A DNA stretch of 64,000 bases from JBMOUD01 sp049319665 (GCF_049319665.1 NZ_JBMOUD010000002.1:186001-250000); one strand, 5' to 3'. Shown: positions 27,301-36,068, numbered from the stretch's first letter. Notes: generated by a model from the sequence alone, not told the origin. Made by a program: numbers and translations.

Positions 27301-30300
27301 GCCAGGGTTGAGTTCGCATGGAAATATTTGATCCCCAACCCATTGTTGATATTGGTGATATCCCCTTCAACGGTGGTCACCCGGCCACCCAGGTTGGTGA
27401 TGTCAGTGGTGTTTTGCTGCACCTGATTATTCACAGTGGTCAGCTGCGCGACGTTTACGGCATCGTTAGGTGCCGAGCCTGCGGCTAATCCAGTGATTTT
27501 ACGGTTGCCGGCCGCGGTACCAATCCCCAGCTCACCCACGGAGGTTTGCGGTGCGGTCAGAGCGTAAGCGGTATAGCCGTTTTGCGCGCCGACGGTGGTG
27601 ACCGAACCAGAGCCCAGAGCAATGCTTGCCGCCTGGCTAGCGTTGGCACCTGCGCCAAGAGCCAGAGACTGTGCACCGCTGGCTGTAGATTGCGGGCCTA
27701 CCGCGATGCTGTCTACGCCGGTCGCCGTGCTGTCGGCCAGGGTTGAGTTCGCATGGAAATATTTGATCCCCAACCCATTGTTGATATTGGTGATATCCCC
27801 TTCAACGGTGGTCACCCGGCCACCCAGGTTGGTGATGTCAGTGGTGTTTTGTTGTACCTGATTATTCACGGTGGTCAGCTGGGCCACGTTTACGGCATCG
27901 TTAGGTGCCGAGCCTGCGGCTAATCCAGTGATCGTACGGTTGCCAGCAGCAGTACCAATCCCCAGTTCACCCACGGAGGTTTGCGGTGCGGTCAGTGCGT
28001 AAGCGGTATAACCGTTTTGCGCGCCGACGGTGGTGACCGAACCAGAACCCAGAGCAATGCTAGCCGCCTGGCTAGCGGTAGCGCCAGCGCCGAGAGCCAG
28101 GGACTGCTCTCCCAGGGCCTGCGCTTCGGAACCGATGGCGATGGCAGAGGCCAGCTGTACTTGGCTATTGCGACCAATCGCAATCCCTCCGGCTGCCGCC
28201 TGGCCGACCGTCGCTTGATTGCCAAGACCGATACCGTTATCACCGTTAACCACGGTTGCCGGCCCCATCGCGATAGACTCTTGACCCGCGGCCAGTGAAT
28301 CTTGCGCATTGGTTGAGTTCGCGTGGAAGTACTTGGTACCGCTGGCACTGATGGAGCCAATTGCGCCGGTTAATTGGCGTAACGTCACGGCATCATTCGC
28401 CTCGGTAGCATCGGCAACATTGGTAATCTGCCGATACTCGCCATTCTTCCCAAGGGAGACCGCGCCAAGCAATGTTGCATCCGAGGTATCGTAATGAATA
28501 GAGCCGTTGCCCGCAGCGATCTGGCCGGTAGCAGGAGCAAGCGCCCGGTCAGAAACGGAGCCTTGTCCCAGCGCTACGCCGCCCAGTACTTGCACACTGC
28601 TATTATTACCTAAAGCCAGGCTACCGTTGGTCGTTGCCGCCGCATTGGCACCGAGAGCCAGAGACTGAGCACCGCTGGCCACAGACTGCGGGCCGACGGC
28701 GATGCTGTCTACGCCGGTAGCAGAACTGTCGGCCAGGGTTGAGTTGGCGTGGAAGTATTTGATCCCTGCGCCATTGTTAATATTGGTGATAGCGCCTTCA
28801 ACGGTGGTCGCCCGGCCATCAAGATTAGTAATGTCAGTGGTGTTTTGCTGTACCTGATTATTAACAGTGGTCAGCTGCGCGACGTTTACGGCATCGTTAG
28901 GTGCCGAGCCTGCGGCTAATCCAGTGATTTTACGGCTGCCGGCCGCAGTACCAATCCCCAGCTCACCCACGGAGGTTTGCGGTGCGGTCAGAGCGTAAGC
29001 GGTATAGCCGTTTTGCGCGCCGACGGTGGTAACCGAACCAGAGCCCAGAGCAATACTTGCCGCCTGGCTGGCATTGGCACCTGCGCCAAGAGCCAGAGAC
29101 TGAGCGGCGCTGGCCACAGACTGCGGGCCGACGGCAACGCTGTCTGTACCGGTGGCAGAACTGTCGGCCAGGGTTGAGTTCGCGTGGAAATACTTGATCC
29201 CCGCGCCGTTATTGATATTGGTGATATCCCCTTCAACGGTGGTCACCCGGCCACCCAGGTTGGTGATGTCAGTGGTATTTTGTTGTACCTGATCATTAAC
29301 GGTGGTCACCCGGCCACCCAGGTTGGTGATGTCAGTGGTGTTTTGCTGTACCTGATTATTCACGGTGGTCAGCTGCGCGACGTTTACGGCATCGTTAGGT
29401 GCTGAACCTGCGGCTAATCCAGTGATTTTACGGTTGCCGGCCGCGGTACCAATCCCCAGCTCACCCACGGAGGTTTGCGGTGCGGTCAGTGCGTAAGCGG
29501 TATAACCGTTTTGCGTGCCGACGGTGGTGACCGAACCAGAACCCAGGGCAATACTCGCGGCCTGGTTGGCGGTGGCCCCAGCGCCAAGAGCCAGAGACTG
29601 AGCCGCGCTGGCCACAGACTGTGGGCCGACGGCAACGCTGTCTGTACCGGTGGCAGAACTGTCGGCCAGGGTTGAGTTCGCGTGGAAATATTTAATGCCC
29701 GCGCCGTTATTGATATTGGTGATATCGCCTTCGACGGTGGTCACCCGGCCATCAAGATTAGTGATATCAGTGGTGTTTTGCTGTACCTGATTATTGACGG
29801 TGGTCAGCTGCGCGACGTTTACGGCATCGTTAGGCGCTGAGCCTGCCGCTAATCCGGTGATCTTACGATTACCGTTGGCGGTGCCAATACCCAACTCTCC
29901 CACAGAATTTTGTGATGCGGTCAGGGCGTAACCGGTATAACCAGTTTGTGCACCGACGGTAGTGACAGAATTAGCCCCTAAAGCAATACTTGCCGCCTGG
30001 TTGGCGGTTGCCCCAGCACCAAGGGAGAGAGACTGAGCCGCGCTGGCCACAGACTGCGGGCCAATAGCGATGCTATCTACGCCGGTAGCTGAACTGCCAG
30101 CTAAGGTTGAATTTGCACGATAATATTTGGTTCCAAGGGTATCTATACCTAGCAATGCGGAATTTACATTAGAGGTAGTGCCGCTAGATAAGGTAAAATT
30201 AGGCGCGGTCCAGGCTCCCGTTGTAGCATTGTAATTGGCGCCGCCTCCCAGTGCTGTCGCGGTGTCAGCACCTAATACATTAGTATTGCTGTTGAGGCCA

Positions 30301-31292
30301 TTGGCTATTTGCCATAGTTGAGAACCATTTATGGCATCTGTTGAGGTTGCTGTTAAAGCGCCATCGGCGACGCCTTGAATTTGTCTATTCCCTTTGACTG
30401 CATCCCCAACGGAAACGACACCGAGCGCTGGTCCTTTGGCTATCGTTAAGGTTTTCCCGCTGACGATAGCATTCGCTTGAGTATTATTTGTTGTTGCAGA
30501 AACGGCGGTAGCCGTTGAACCATCACCAAGGGCAACACTGCTCGCCAGCGTAACATTCGTAAAACGACCTAATGCCGTACTGAAATCACCGCTTGCTGTG
30601 CTCCCGGTGCCTAAAGCAATTGCACTATTACCACCGGCAACACTTGACCCGCCTATGGCGATCGAGCCGGTGTTGGTAGCTCGGGCACCTTGCTGACCGT
30701 TAGTACCAATAGCAATCGCTCCAAAGCCTGAAGCGGTAGGGGCTTTGGTGACATCGTTGCTATCGCTTCCGGCTACATCGCCAACGGAACCAATAGATAC
30801 CGAGTTAATCCCGGTTGCCTGTGTGCCAAAGCCTAAAGCGGTACTACCATTGGCACTCGCCGTCGCATTGGTACCAAAGGCCGAGCCGTATTGTGTTGCA
30901 GAACTAAATAACCCTACTGCTGTCGCCCCCGCGCCGGTAGACGATGCAAATGAACCATATACTGTTTGGCCCCCGAAGTTTCCTGTGGTTGCGCCACATC
31001 CTGCCAGTGCGATAAAGACACCAGAAAACGTGGAGTTATTGGCGGCATTAACCCCGGTTCCTGCCTGGATTTGGGTGAGCCCTAATTTCCCAGCACCGTA
31101 ACCCGTCGTACATGAATCGCTAGGCGTATATGTTGCGGCCTGGGCCATTGGCGGCGACAAAAATACTAGTGCGGGCACTACACAGCTTGCAATTCGTAAA
31201 GATTTGCTTTTTTTCTTGCCCGTAGCTAACTCTGATACGACAACAGAACAGCGTCGAGAAGTATTGAATATAACGGAATAAACACGATTCAT
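24303..31292 (-). CDS. Giant trimeric autotransporter adhesin (YadA-like, type Vc)
   Basis: 2,329 residues. The first about 24 (MNRVYSVIFNTSRRCSVVV) are the extended signal-peptide region of large autotransporters, followed by a classical signal ending PMAQA. The passenger is a chain of YadA-like head repeats (SIAIG/SVALG 14-residue units), neck motifs (DAVNVAQL) and short coiled-coil stalks (QNTTDITNL). About residues 467-1877 carry eight near-identical modules of about 145 residues. A last stalk (YTDQRYSELKDDLNKQ) leads into the C-terminal anchor of about 70 residues with SAGIAGAMAMASMPQPY and ending GVGAGVGYQW, which trimerises as a 12-strand barrel in the outer membrane. Likely role: adhesion, autoaggregation or biofilm. 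The downstream lipoprotein may assist assembly. The ligand is unknown. Confidence 0.95.
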   Translation of the reverse strand: MNRVYSVIFNTSRRCSVVVSELATGKKKSKSLRIASCVVPALVFLSPPMAQAATYTPSDSCTTGYGAGKLGLTQIQAGTGVNAANNSTFSGVFIALAGCGATTGNFGGQTVYGSFASSTGAGATAVGLFSSATQYGSAFGTNATASANGSTALGFGTQATGINSVSIGSVGDVAGSDSNDVTKAPTASGFGAIAIGTNGQQGARATNTGSIAIGGSSVAGGNSAIALGTGSTASGDFSTALGRFTNVTLASSVALGDGSTATAVSATTNNTQANAIVSGKTLTIAKGPALGVVSVGDAVKGNRQIQGVADGALTATSTDAINGSQLWQIANGLNSNTNVLGADTATALGGGANYNATTGAWTAPNFTLSSGTTSNVNSALLGIDTLGTKYYRANSTLAGSSATGVDSIAIGPQSVASAAQSLSLGAGATANQAASIALGANSVTTVGAQTGYTGYALTASQNSVGELGIGTANGNRKITGLAAGSAPNDAVNVAQLTTVNNQVQQNTTDITNLDGRVTTVEGDITNINNGAGIKYFHANSTLADSSATGTDSVAVGPQSVASAAQSLALGAGATANQAASIALGSGSVTTVGTQNGYTAYALTAPQTSVGELGIGTAAGNRKITGLAAGSAPNDAVNVAQLTTVNNQVQQNTTDITNLGGRVTTVNDQVQQNTTDITNLGGRVTTVEGDITNINNGAGIKYFHANSTLADSSATGTDSVAVGPQSVASAAQSLALGAGANASQAASIALGSGSVTTVGAQNGYTAYALTAPQTSVGELGIGTAAGSRKITGLAAGSAPNDAVNVAQLTTVNNQVQQNTTDITNLDGRATTVEGAITNINNGAGIKYFHANSTLADSSATGVDSIAVGPQSVASGAQSLALGANAAATTNGSLALGNNSSVQVLGGVALGQGSVSDRALAPATGQIAAGNGSIHYDTSDATLLGAVSLGKNGEYRQITNVADATEANDAVTLRQLTGAIGSISASGTKYFHANSTNAQDSLAAGQESIAMGPATVVNGDNGIGLGNQATVGQAAAGGIAIGRNSQVQLASAIAIGSEAQALGEQSLALGAGATASQAASIALGSGSVTTVGAQNGYTAYALTAPQTSVGELGIGTAAGNRTITGLAAGSAPNDAVNVAQLTTVNNQVQQNTTDITNLGGRVTTVEGDITNINNGLGIKYFHANSTLADSTATGVDSIAVGPQSTASGAQSLALGAGANASQAASIALGSGSVTTVGAQNGYTAYALTAPQTSVGELGIGTAAGNRKITGLAAGSAPNDAVNVAQLTTVNNQVQQNTTDITNLGGRVTTVEGDITNINNGLGIKYFHANSTLADSTATGADSIAVGPQSVASGAQSLALGTGANASQAASIALGSGSVTTVGAQNGYTAYALTAPQTSVGELGIGTAAGNRKITGLAAGSAPNDAVNVAQLTTVNDQVQQNTTDITNLDGRVTTVEGDITNINNGLGIKYFHANSTLADSSATGVDSIAVGPQSVASGAQSLALGANAAATTNGSLALGNNSSVQVLGGVALGQGSVSDRALAPATGQIAVGNGSIHYDTSDATLLGAVSLGKNGEYRQITNVADATEANDAVTLRQLTGAIGSISASGTKYFHANSTNAQDSLAAGQESIAMGPATVVNGDNGIGLGNQATVGQAAAGGIAIGRNSQVQLASAIAIGSEAQALGEQSLALGAGATANQAASIALGSGSITTVGAQNGYIAYALTAPQTSVGELGIGTAAGNRKITGLAAGSAPNDAVNVAQLTTVNNQVQQNTTDITNLDGRVTTVEGDITNINNGLGIKYFHANSTLADSTATGADSIAVGPQSTASAAQSLALGAGATANQAASIALGSGSITTVGAQNGYIAYALATPQTSVGELGIGTAAGNRKITGLAAGSAPNDAVNVAQLQVIGNQVDQNTTNITNLDGRVTTIESSIIKGVNAKYFHANTTIADSVASGADAVAIGGGAVASGNAAIASGNGAQASGAGSVAMGNGAKASADGSVALGKGSADNGRGAESYIGKYSNTNNVSLGTVSVGNAATGETRTISNVADGVEATDAVNMRQLDGAVAESKQYTDDSLKNINNSITNIGGAITDVDNRVTQVANNVSNIQNGTDGMFQVNNTSGAAKPSATGTDAMAGGAGSVASGNNSAAVGTNAKATGENSVAMGNGARASGKNSAALGANSLADRDNSVSVGAVGSERQITNVAAATQGTDAVNLDQLNKSVSNISDNAYAYTDQRYSELKDDLNKQNNVLSAGIAGAMAMASMPQPYSPGAGMMSIGAASYRGQSAMSIGASRISENGHWVTKIQASTNTQHDAGVGAGVGYQW
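25511..30140 (-). repeat. Eight-copy 435-bp module array inside the adhesin gene
   Basis: The bases encoding GELGIGTA recur with the module reference points at 25661, 26096, 27092, 27527, 27962, 28958, 29456 and 29891. Spacings are 435, 996, 435, 435, 996, 498 and 435. The 996 spacings are 435 plus a 561-bp (187-residue) extra head block present twice. The 498 is 435 plus a 63-bp duplication. This gives a super-repeat of 1,866 bp (996+435+435), the second copy being 1,929 bp. Outer limits of the array are approximate. Confidence 0.92.
29236..29361 (-). repeat. 63-bp tandem duplication in an adhesin stalk
   Basis: Units 29236-29298 and 29299-29361 differ at only a few bases. Each encodes 21 residues containing QNTTDITNLGGRVTTV, that is exactly three heptads, so the coiled-coil register is kept. 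Confidence 0.9.
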
Positions 31293-31725
31293 AGTATTAG
31301 CAGGTCCCTGCCCCGATATAATTAAAGAATGGCTTTGAGTTAAAACTATCTAAAAATTAATAGGTTGGGGTGATTCTGCCCTGTACCGTAAAACAATAAA
31401 CCTTGACGTGTTAGCCACTGTCAAAGCCTTCCCTGTAATACCCTGTCACCTTATTAGGAATTATCTTACGATATATTTTCGAATCTTAACACTGCATTAG
31501 TTGAAATAATCAGATTATGTGCTAATGATATATTTGGGTAAGTTTATATGCTCTGTATTTTGATAAATATCCCCATCATACTTGAGGCTGCTTCTGTGTT
31601 AGTGACCCGATATTGCGTATTGCTACGCAATATCGACCGATATCTTCTTACTCAATTCCGAGAAGCTGGCACAACCAAAAGTGGATATCTACTGTGTACT
31701 GTCGATCGTTAGTCGTTGAGGATAA
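31293..31725. promoter_or_regulatory. Upstream region of the adhesin gene
   Basis: 433 bases between the adhesin start and the stop of the FemAB-like gene, both minus strand. It holds a perfect hairpin (31608-31619 with 31624-31635, CGATATTGCGTA around TTGC), which may end the upstream transcript. The rest is AT-rich and must hold the adhesin promoter. I could not pick out a specific promoter or operator. Confidence 0.5.
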
Positions 31726-32853
31726 TTAGATTTCCCTTTCCCTAAATGGTAAAGCGTCACGGGCCTCAACAGCCCAGTCGCTAACTGCTTCGCTTTCCCG
31801 TTGCAAAAACTCAGCCACAACTTCCCTTAGGCCAGGATGGCGCAGATAGTGCCATGAATGGGTGATCACCGGCTCGAAGCCGCGGATAAGTTTGTGCTCA
31901 CCCTGCGCGCCTGCATCAAAGCGAGATAATCCTTGGCTAATCATGTAATCCATTCCCTGATAAAAACAGGTTTCAAAGTGCAGGCGATCGAATTCGGCCA
32001 GGCATCCCCAGTAGCGGCCAAAGAAGGTGTCGCCGCTGACCAGACTGAACGCCATGGCGACCGGCTGGCCTTGCTGTTTGGCGATGACCAGACGAATTGC
32101 CTCTGGCATTCTTTCGGCCAACAGGCTGAAAAAGGCTCGGGTCAGGTAAGGCGCCCGGCGGCGGATGGTGTAAGTATTGGCGTAGCAGGCGTACACAAAA
32201 TCCCACTGTGTTTCGCTGACATTTCTGGCGTCGAGCCATTCGAATTCGATGCCTTGCGCGGCGACCTGTTCGCGCTCTTTACGCATCTGTTTGCGTTTAC
32301 GCGAGGTAAGAGTATCGAGAAAGTCCTGAAAATCTCGATAGCCGCGATTGTGCCAGTGGTATTGGCAACCTAAGCGCGATAGCCAATGCGGGTCACGGGT
32401 AAATAACCCGTTGTCGCGTTCGTCGGTGAAATTGATATGTGCACTGGAAAGCTGATGTTGTGCCAGATAGTCCGGCAGCTGTTGCAGCAGTTTGGCTGCT
32501 GCTGCGGCATCACCGAGTAAGCGCGGGCCTGTCACTGGGCTCAAAGGTACGGCGCCTAGCCACTTAGGATAATAATCAATCCCGGCACGGTGACAGGCAT
32601 CGGCCCAGCTGTGATCGAAAACGTATTCACCGTAAGAGTGTTGTTTACGATAGCCGGGGATCGCCGCCAAGTACTGACCGTTCTCCGCCCATAATAGGTG
32701 ATCAGCTTGCCAACCAGAACGTGGCCCCAAGCTCCCGCTCTCTTCTAAACTGCTTAAAAAGGCGTGGCGCAAAAAAGGGTAATCGGTCGCAGCCAGCGTA
32801 TCCCACTGATGGGCAGGGATGTCGGCTAACGATGCCAGCGACACTAAGGACAT
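31726..32853 (-). CDS. FemAB/GNAT-like acyltransferase-family protein (peptidogalycan biosynthesis-like)
   Basis: 375 residues from the ATG at 32853, which has AGGAG upstream (the frame reaches 32892). The protein belongs to the family once called DUF482, with a GNAT-type fold related to FemAB. Landmarks are FLRHAFLSSLEESGSLG near the N-terminus, the HINFTDERD strand, RGYRDFQDFLDTLTSRKRKQ and a late FYQGMDYMISQGLSRFDAG with QGEHKLIRGFEP. Members are widespread in proteobacteria and are annotated as peptidogalycan biosynthesis proteins or N-acetyltransferases without firm biochemical proof. It is divergent from msrA. No signal peptide, so cytoplasmic. Confidence 0.82.
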   Translation of the reverse strand: MSLVSLASLADIPAHQWDTLAATDYPFLRHAFLSSLEESGSLGPRSGWQADHLLWAENGQYLAAIPGYRKQHSYGEYVFDHSWADACHRAGIDYYPKWLGAVPLSPVTGPRLLGDAAAAAKLLQQLPDYLAQHQLSSAHINFTDERDNGLFTRDPHWLSRLGCQYHWHNRGYRDFQDFLDTLTSRKRKQMRKEREQVAAQGIEFEWLDARNVSETQWDFVYACYANTYTIRRRAPYLTRAFFSLLAERMPEAIRLVIAKQQGQPVAMAFSLVSGDTFFGRYWGCLAEFDRLHFETCFYQGMDYMISQGLSRFDAGAQGEHKLIRGFEPVITHSWHYLRHPGLREVVAEFLQRESEAVSDWAVEARDALPFREREI

Positions 32854-33043
32854 TGGGGTTCTCCTGTTGATGAGCCCCTCAGTTAAAACCAAAGTTTATA
32901 TATTGTCGATCACCTTTCTTCGCCCAAAGGATTATTGCTGATTATTATCTAAGCATGGCACAAGAGGAGACTAGTGCTATGTGGCACAAACGAGTAGTCT
33001 TATCCGATTATAATTGACGTCATCTGCAAGTTAAGGAGTCATC

Positions 33044-33586
33044 ATGACTATTGAATACGCCATTTTTGGTAACGGCTGCTTCTGGTGCAGCGAAGCAGTG
33101 TTCAAAGATGTAATCGGTGTGGAATCCGTTGAGAGTGTTTATACCGGCGGTCACGTTGCTAACCCGACGTACGAACAAGTCTGTAGCGGTGAAACCGGCC
33201 ATGCAGAAGGCATTCGTATTGGATTTGACCCAGAAAAAATCAGCTACGGTGAACTGCTGGATATCAATTTTGTTACCCATGATCCTACCCAGTTAAACCG
33301 TCAGGGTAATGACATCGGTACGCAATACCGTTCAGTCATCTTCCCATTGAATGCTGAGCAAGAAGCCGAAGCAAAAGCCGCTATCCAACGTGCGCAGGCG
33401 GATAATCAGCAGCCAGTAGTGACTGCCATTGAGCCTCTGGGCGAGGTCTTCGTGGCAGAGAATTACCACCAGAACTACTGGGCGGGCGCTGGACAAGAAA
33501 ACCGTTACTGCCTGGCAGTGATCCCGCCGAAACTGCAAAAGCTGCGTAAGAGCTTTGCCAACCGCAGCAAGGCGTTGAATTCTTAA
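33044..33586 (+). CDS. msrA: Peptide-methionine (S)-S-oxide reductase MsrA
   Basis: 180-residue repair enzyme that reduces methionine-S-sulfoxide in proteins. The catalytic motif GCFWC puts the nucleophilic Cys at residue 12; NYHQNYW and YRSVIF are further family signatures. The second Cys of the motif (15) and Cys residues at about 47 and 158 are candidates for resolving thiols. AAGGAG precedes the ATG. Enterobacteria often carry a longer MsrA of about 212 residues; this is the short cytoplasmic type, so a second copy elsewhere in the genome is likely. Monocistronic, with a convergent terminator. Confidence 0.93.
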   Translation: MTIEYAIFGNGCFWCSEAVFKDVIGVESVESVYTGGHVANPTYEQVCSGETGHAEGIRIGFDPEKISYGELLDINFVTHDPTQLNRQGNDIGTQYRSVIFPLNAEQEAEAKAAIQRAQADNQQPVVTAIEPLGEVFVAENYHQNYWAGAGQENRYCLAVIPPKLQKLRKSFANRSKALNS

Positions 33587-33597
33587 TTAGCCATTAT

Positions 33598-33629
33598 CAG
33601 CCAACCCATTCTGATGAGTGGGTTGGCTG
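33598..33629. terminator. Convergent terminator msrA / NTF2-like gene
   Basis: CAGCCAACCCA (33598-33608) pairs exactly with TGGGTTGGCTG (33619-33629), loop 10 bases. Confidence 0.7.
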
Positions 33630-33635
33630 AGTCAG

Positions 33636-34175
33636 TTAACTTGACTGTTTAACGGGTGCTGATGGCGGCACAGGCAGAAGGACTTCCGCTGCGACCTTCC
33701 AATCTTGGGCTATTTTTACCCAGTTAATGATCAGTAAAAACGGTTTTGGTGTCCCGCTTTGTCCAGCGTATGACACGGTAATATTCAGTGGCGCATAGGA
33801 TTGGGCAACCTCTTTGGTCACGCCGACCACCTTCAGTTTTGCATAATCGGGCGTCAGAACTACCGGACCTGAATTGGCGATATCATGCAGTTTTTTATCA
33901 ATTGCCTCATTGCCCCAGTAACCCGCCCAATTCCCTTCTGCAGGAACTGCACTTTTGGCAACTAACAGTGTTGATGGTGATTGCCAGAACATATTATGTA
34001 TTGCCTTGATATCGTGGTTATTAGCCAGTGTAATCAGTTCACTAAACTGCGTTTTAATGGTGGTTAGCGTTTGTGCGTCAAGAGGATCGCGATAGGCTGA
34101 GGGTTGGGCTGCTGATGCTGTTGACAGCAACGTGTTTAGAGTAAAAAAACTTGCCGCTATCAGTACTTTTTTCAT
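33636..34175 (-). CDS. Exported NTF2-like (SnoaL-type) protein
   Basis: 179 residues from the ATG at 34175 (AGGAA upstream; frame open to 34220). Residues 1-23 form a Sec signal peptide ending ASA. The mature part has the alpha+beta cone layout of NTF2-like proteins: an N-terminal helix pair (TTIKTQFSELITLANNHDIKAIHNMFW) followed by strands ending INWVKIAQDWKVAAEVLLP. Such domains are often hydrolases, isomerases or ligand binders; catalytic residues cannot be assigned. It is divergent from a TetR gene at 34356 and is its likely target. Confidence 0.65.
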   Translation of the reverse strand: MKKVLIAASFFTLNTLLSTASAAQPSAYRDPLDAQTLTTIKTQFSELITLANNHDIKAIHNMFWQSPSTLLVAKSAVPAEGNWAGYWGNEAIDKKLHDIANSGPVVLTPDYAKLKVVGVTKEVAQSYAPLNITVSYAGQSGTPKPFLLIINWVKIAQDWKVAAEVLLPVPPSAPVKQSS

Positions 34176-34355
34176 GGCCGATTCCTGGAAGTGTTGAGTG
34201 GTAAAAATATTGAATAACAAAGAGTTGCCGCTGTTTTACAACGTGGGCAGCTTGCTATTTCTCTAGCGAATGTCGGATTGACAGTGCGGCATCAACTCGC
34301 TATAAATAAAATATGACCAGTCGTCTTAAGTTGTCAAGTAAGTTGGAGAACCAGA

Positions 34356-34973
34356 ATGAAAACGTCTTCTGCCCCTCGTCGGGGACCAAAGCCTGACCAA
34401 AACACCCGTGTTAATTTGGTTCAAGCCGGTCTTAGTGCATTTCATAGCGATGGCTATGCGGCAACGGGCATTCAAGGAATCGTGGCTTTGGCAAATGTCC
34501 CTAAGGGCTCGTTTTATAATCATTTTCCGAGCAAAGAAATATTTGGCTCATCGATCGTTGATGCTTATTTCGAGCGCGCTAAAGTTCGGTTGGATAAGGT
34601 TTTCGGCAATACTCGACTGTCGCCTTTAGCGCGCCTTGCCGCTTACTTTGATGAATTGATCGCGCAATTTAGCGAGTCAGGATTTGAAAAAGGGTGCTTG
34701 TTGGGAAACCTCAGTGCCGAAATTGCCGATCACAGTGAGGCGATTCGTCTGCGCCTTATCGAGCACTTTGATGCATGGAGCAAAATACTTGAAGACTGCT
34801 TAGCCCAGGCACAAACGCAGGGTGAACTCGATACTTCATTGACGGCAGCATCGTTGAGCCGATTTATTTTAAGTGCGTGGGAAGGGGCGCTATTACGAAT
34901 GCGGGTCGAGAAAAACGACAGGGCGCTGGTCGAGTTTAAATTATATATTTTTGGCAAATTGCTATCGCGATAG
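34356..34973 (+). CDS. TetR-family regulator
   Basis: 205 residues. TetR helix-turn-helix at about residues 18-65 (LVQAGLSAFHSDGYAATGIQGIV, then GSFYNHFPSKEIFGSSIV). The C-terminal part (FEKGCLLGNLSAEIADHSEAIR) is that of the NemR/AcuR-like branch, in which a conserved Cys senses electrophiles; here the Cys is in KGCLLGNLS. GGAG lies seven bases before the ATG. The 180-base gap to the divergent NTF2-like gene contains GACCAGTC near 34316, a partial dyad that could be its site. The likely target is the exported neighbour. Confidence 0.88.
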   Translation: MKTSSAPRRGPKPDQNTRVNLVQAGLSAFHSDGYAATGIQGIVALANVPKGSFYNHFPSKEIFGSSIVDAYFERAKVRLDKVFGNTRLSPLARLAAYFDELIAQFSESGFEKGCLLGNLSAEIADHSEAIRLRLIEHFDAWSKILEDCLAQAQTQGELDTSLTAASLSRFILSAWEGALLRMRVEKNDRALVEFKLYIFGKLLSR

Positions 34974-34996
34974 AAAGTCTGCTCTGTCGCGATAGC
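34961..34996. terminator. Convergent terminator TetR / LysR
   Basis: GCTATCGCGA (34961-34970, overlapping the TetR stop region) pairs exactly with TCGCGATAGC (34987-34996). Confidence 0.6.
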
Positions 34997-35013
34997 CAGA
35001 AAGCCGTTGGCGA

Positions 35014-35910
35014 TTACAATCCAGCCATGAGCATCGATAAAAACTCGGCGGTTGGCCGGTCGGGAACAGTCTCGTCGTAGCGGCCATTGCTTAGCCAGGC
35101 AATAACCAACTCCCAACATAGCTCGGCATCCGATATTTCTCGCCAACACAGCAGATCGCTGCGTTGGTTGACGACGGCTTTAGGTATCAGCGCAATACCC
35201 AAATTCTCGCCCACTAAATTGAGCAAAGTATCCAAATCGCTGACCTCGAAAGCGATACGTCGCGTCAGGTTTTGCGCGCTAAACCCGCGATCGTTAAGTT
35301 TGCGCGTGCCGTGGCCAGATTCAAAATCGATAAAGGGATAATCACTCAGCTGCGCCAGCGTAACTTGCTCGTGGGCGCTTAGCGGATGGGTATTGAAAAA
35401 TGCCACCACGATTGAATCACAGGCCACAATCCGATTTGCCAGATGTGGGGCGACTTCTTCGAGCGGCATCAGCGCCAGATCTATTTGCTGATTGAGCAGC
35501 TGTTCGTTAAGCGATGCCGAGCTGCCCTGACTGAGTTTCACTTCAAAATCAGGATGACCTTTAAGAAAAGTTGAGAGCGCTGCTGGCAGGTTAATAAACG
35601 GCGGCAGGCTTTGTACGCTGCCGATGGACAGTGTGCCGCGTTTTAGCGAGGTAATCGCTTTGACTTCTTCCAGACCCTTATCCAAATGATGCATTGCCAG
35701 CTCAGCACTTCTCATCAACGTTCGGCCTGCGGCGGTCAGCTTAACCTGACGAGTTGTGCGGATAAAAAGCGCGGTATCTAGCTCTTCTTCCAGCGTTTTG
35801 ATTGAGGTAGAGAGGGCAGATTGCACGATATGACAACGCTGTGCCGCGCGGGTGAAATTCTCTTCTTCGGCAACCGCCAAAAAATGTCTGATTTGTCTGA
35901 GTTCCATCAT
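35014..35910 (-). CDS. LysR-family regulator
   Basis: 298 residues. DNA-binding domain at residues 1-62 (MELRQIRHFLAVAEEENFTRAAQRCH, then LEEELDTALFIRTTR) and a CynR/CatR-like inducer-binding domain after the linker helix, with the RGTLSIGSVQSLPPFINLP strand and a late GENLGIALIPKAVV. The start is one of two adjacent ATGs. It lies downstream of the methyltransferase gene on the same strand with 158 bases between them and faces the TetR gene. With no divergent partner its target cannot be guessed. Confidence 0.88.
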   Translation of the reverse strand: MMELRQIRHFLAVAEEENFTRAAQRCHIVQSALSTSIKTLEEELDTALFIRTTRQVKLTAAGRTLMRSAELAMHHLDKGLEEVKAITSLKRGTLSIGSVQSLPPFINLPAALSTFLKGHPDFEVKLSQGSSASLNEQLLNQQIDLALMPLEEVAPHLANRIVACDSIVVAFFNTHPLSAHEQVTLAQLSDYPFIDFESGHGTRKLNDRGFSAQNLTRRIAFEVSDLDTLLNLVGENLGIALIPKAVVNQRSDLLCWREISDAELCWELVIAWLSNGRYDETVPDRPTAEFLSMLMAGL

Positions 35911-36068
35911 TAATCTCTATGAGAGATAGATGCTAAGCATAATAGGCGGTTGGTAGATTTATGCTAGGGATGACGTTAGTCTTTCTGTCATCAATTTCAT
36001 GGAAGTGATGCAAACCAACAGGTTATCCGCCGTAGCTCGACAGATAACCTAAGTAAAAAGAGGAAGGA

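Noticed and set aside
26632..28298. Several repeated open frames on the plus strand in the adhesin region
   Set aside because: They recur with the 435-bp module period because they are antisense shadows of the repeats.
25511..30140. Regularly spaced repeats as a CRISPR array
   Set aside because: The units are 435 bp, coding and in frame within one protein; there are no short repeats with unique spacers.
24303..31292. Naming the adhesin yadA or sadA
   Set aside because: The anchor and repeats are shared by the whole type Vc family; size and passenger are different from YadA, and no specific orthology can be shown by eye.
31933..32373. 146-codon frame opposite the FemAB-like gene
   Set aside because: Antisense to a gene with a good start and family motifs.
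34300..34330. TetR operator around GACCAGTC
   Set aside because: Only the outer three bases of each arm are symmetric, too weak to list as a separate feature.
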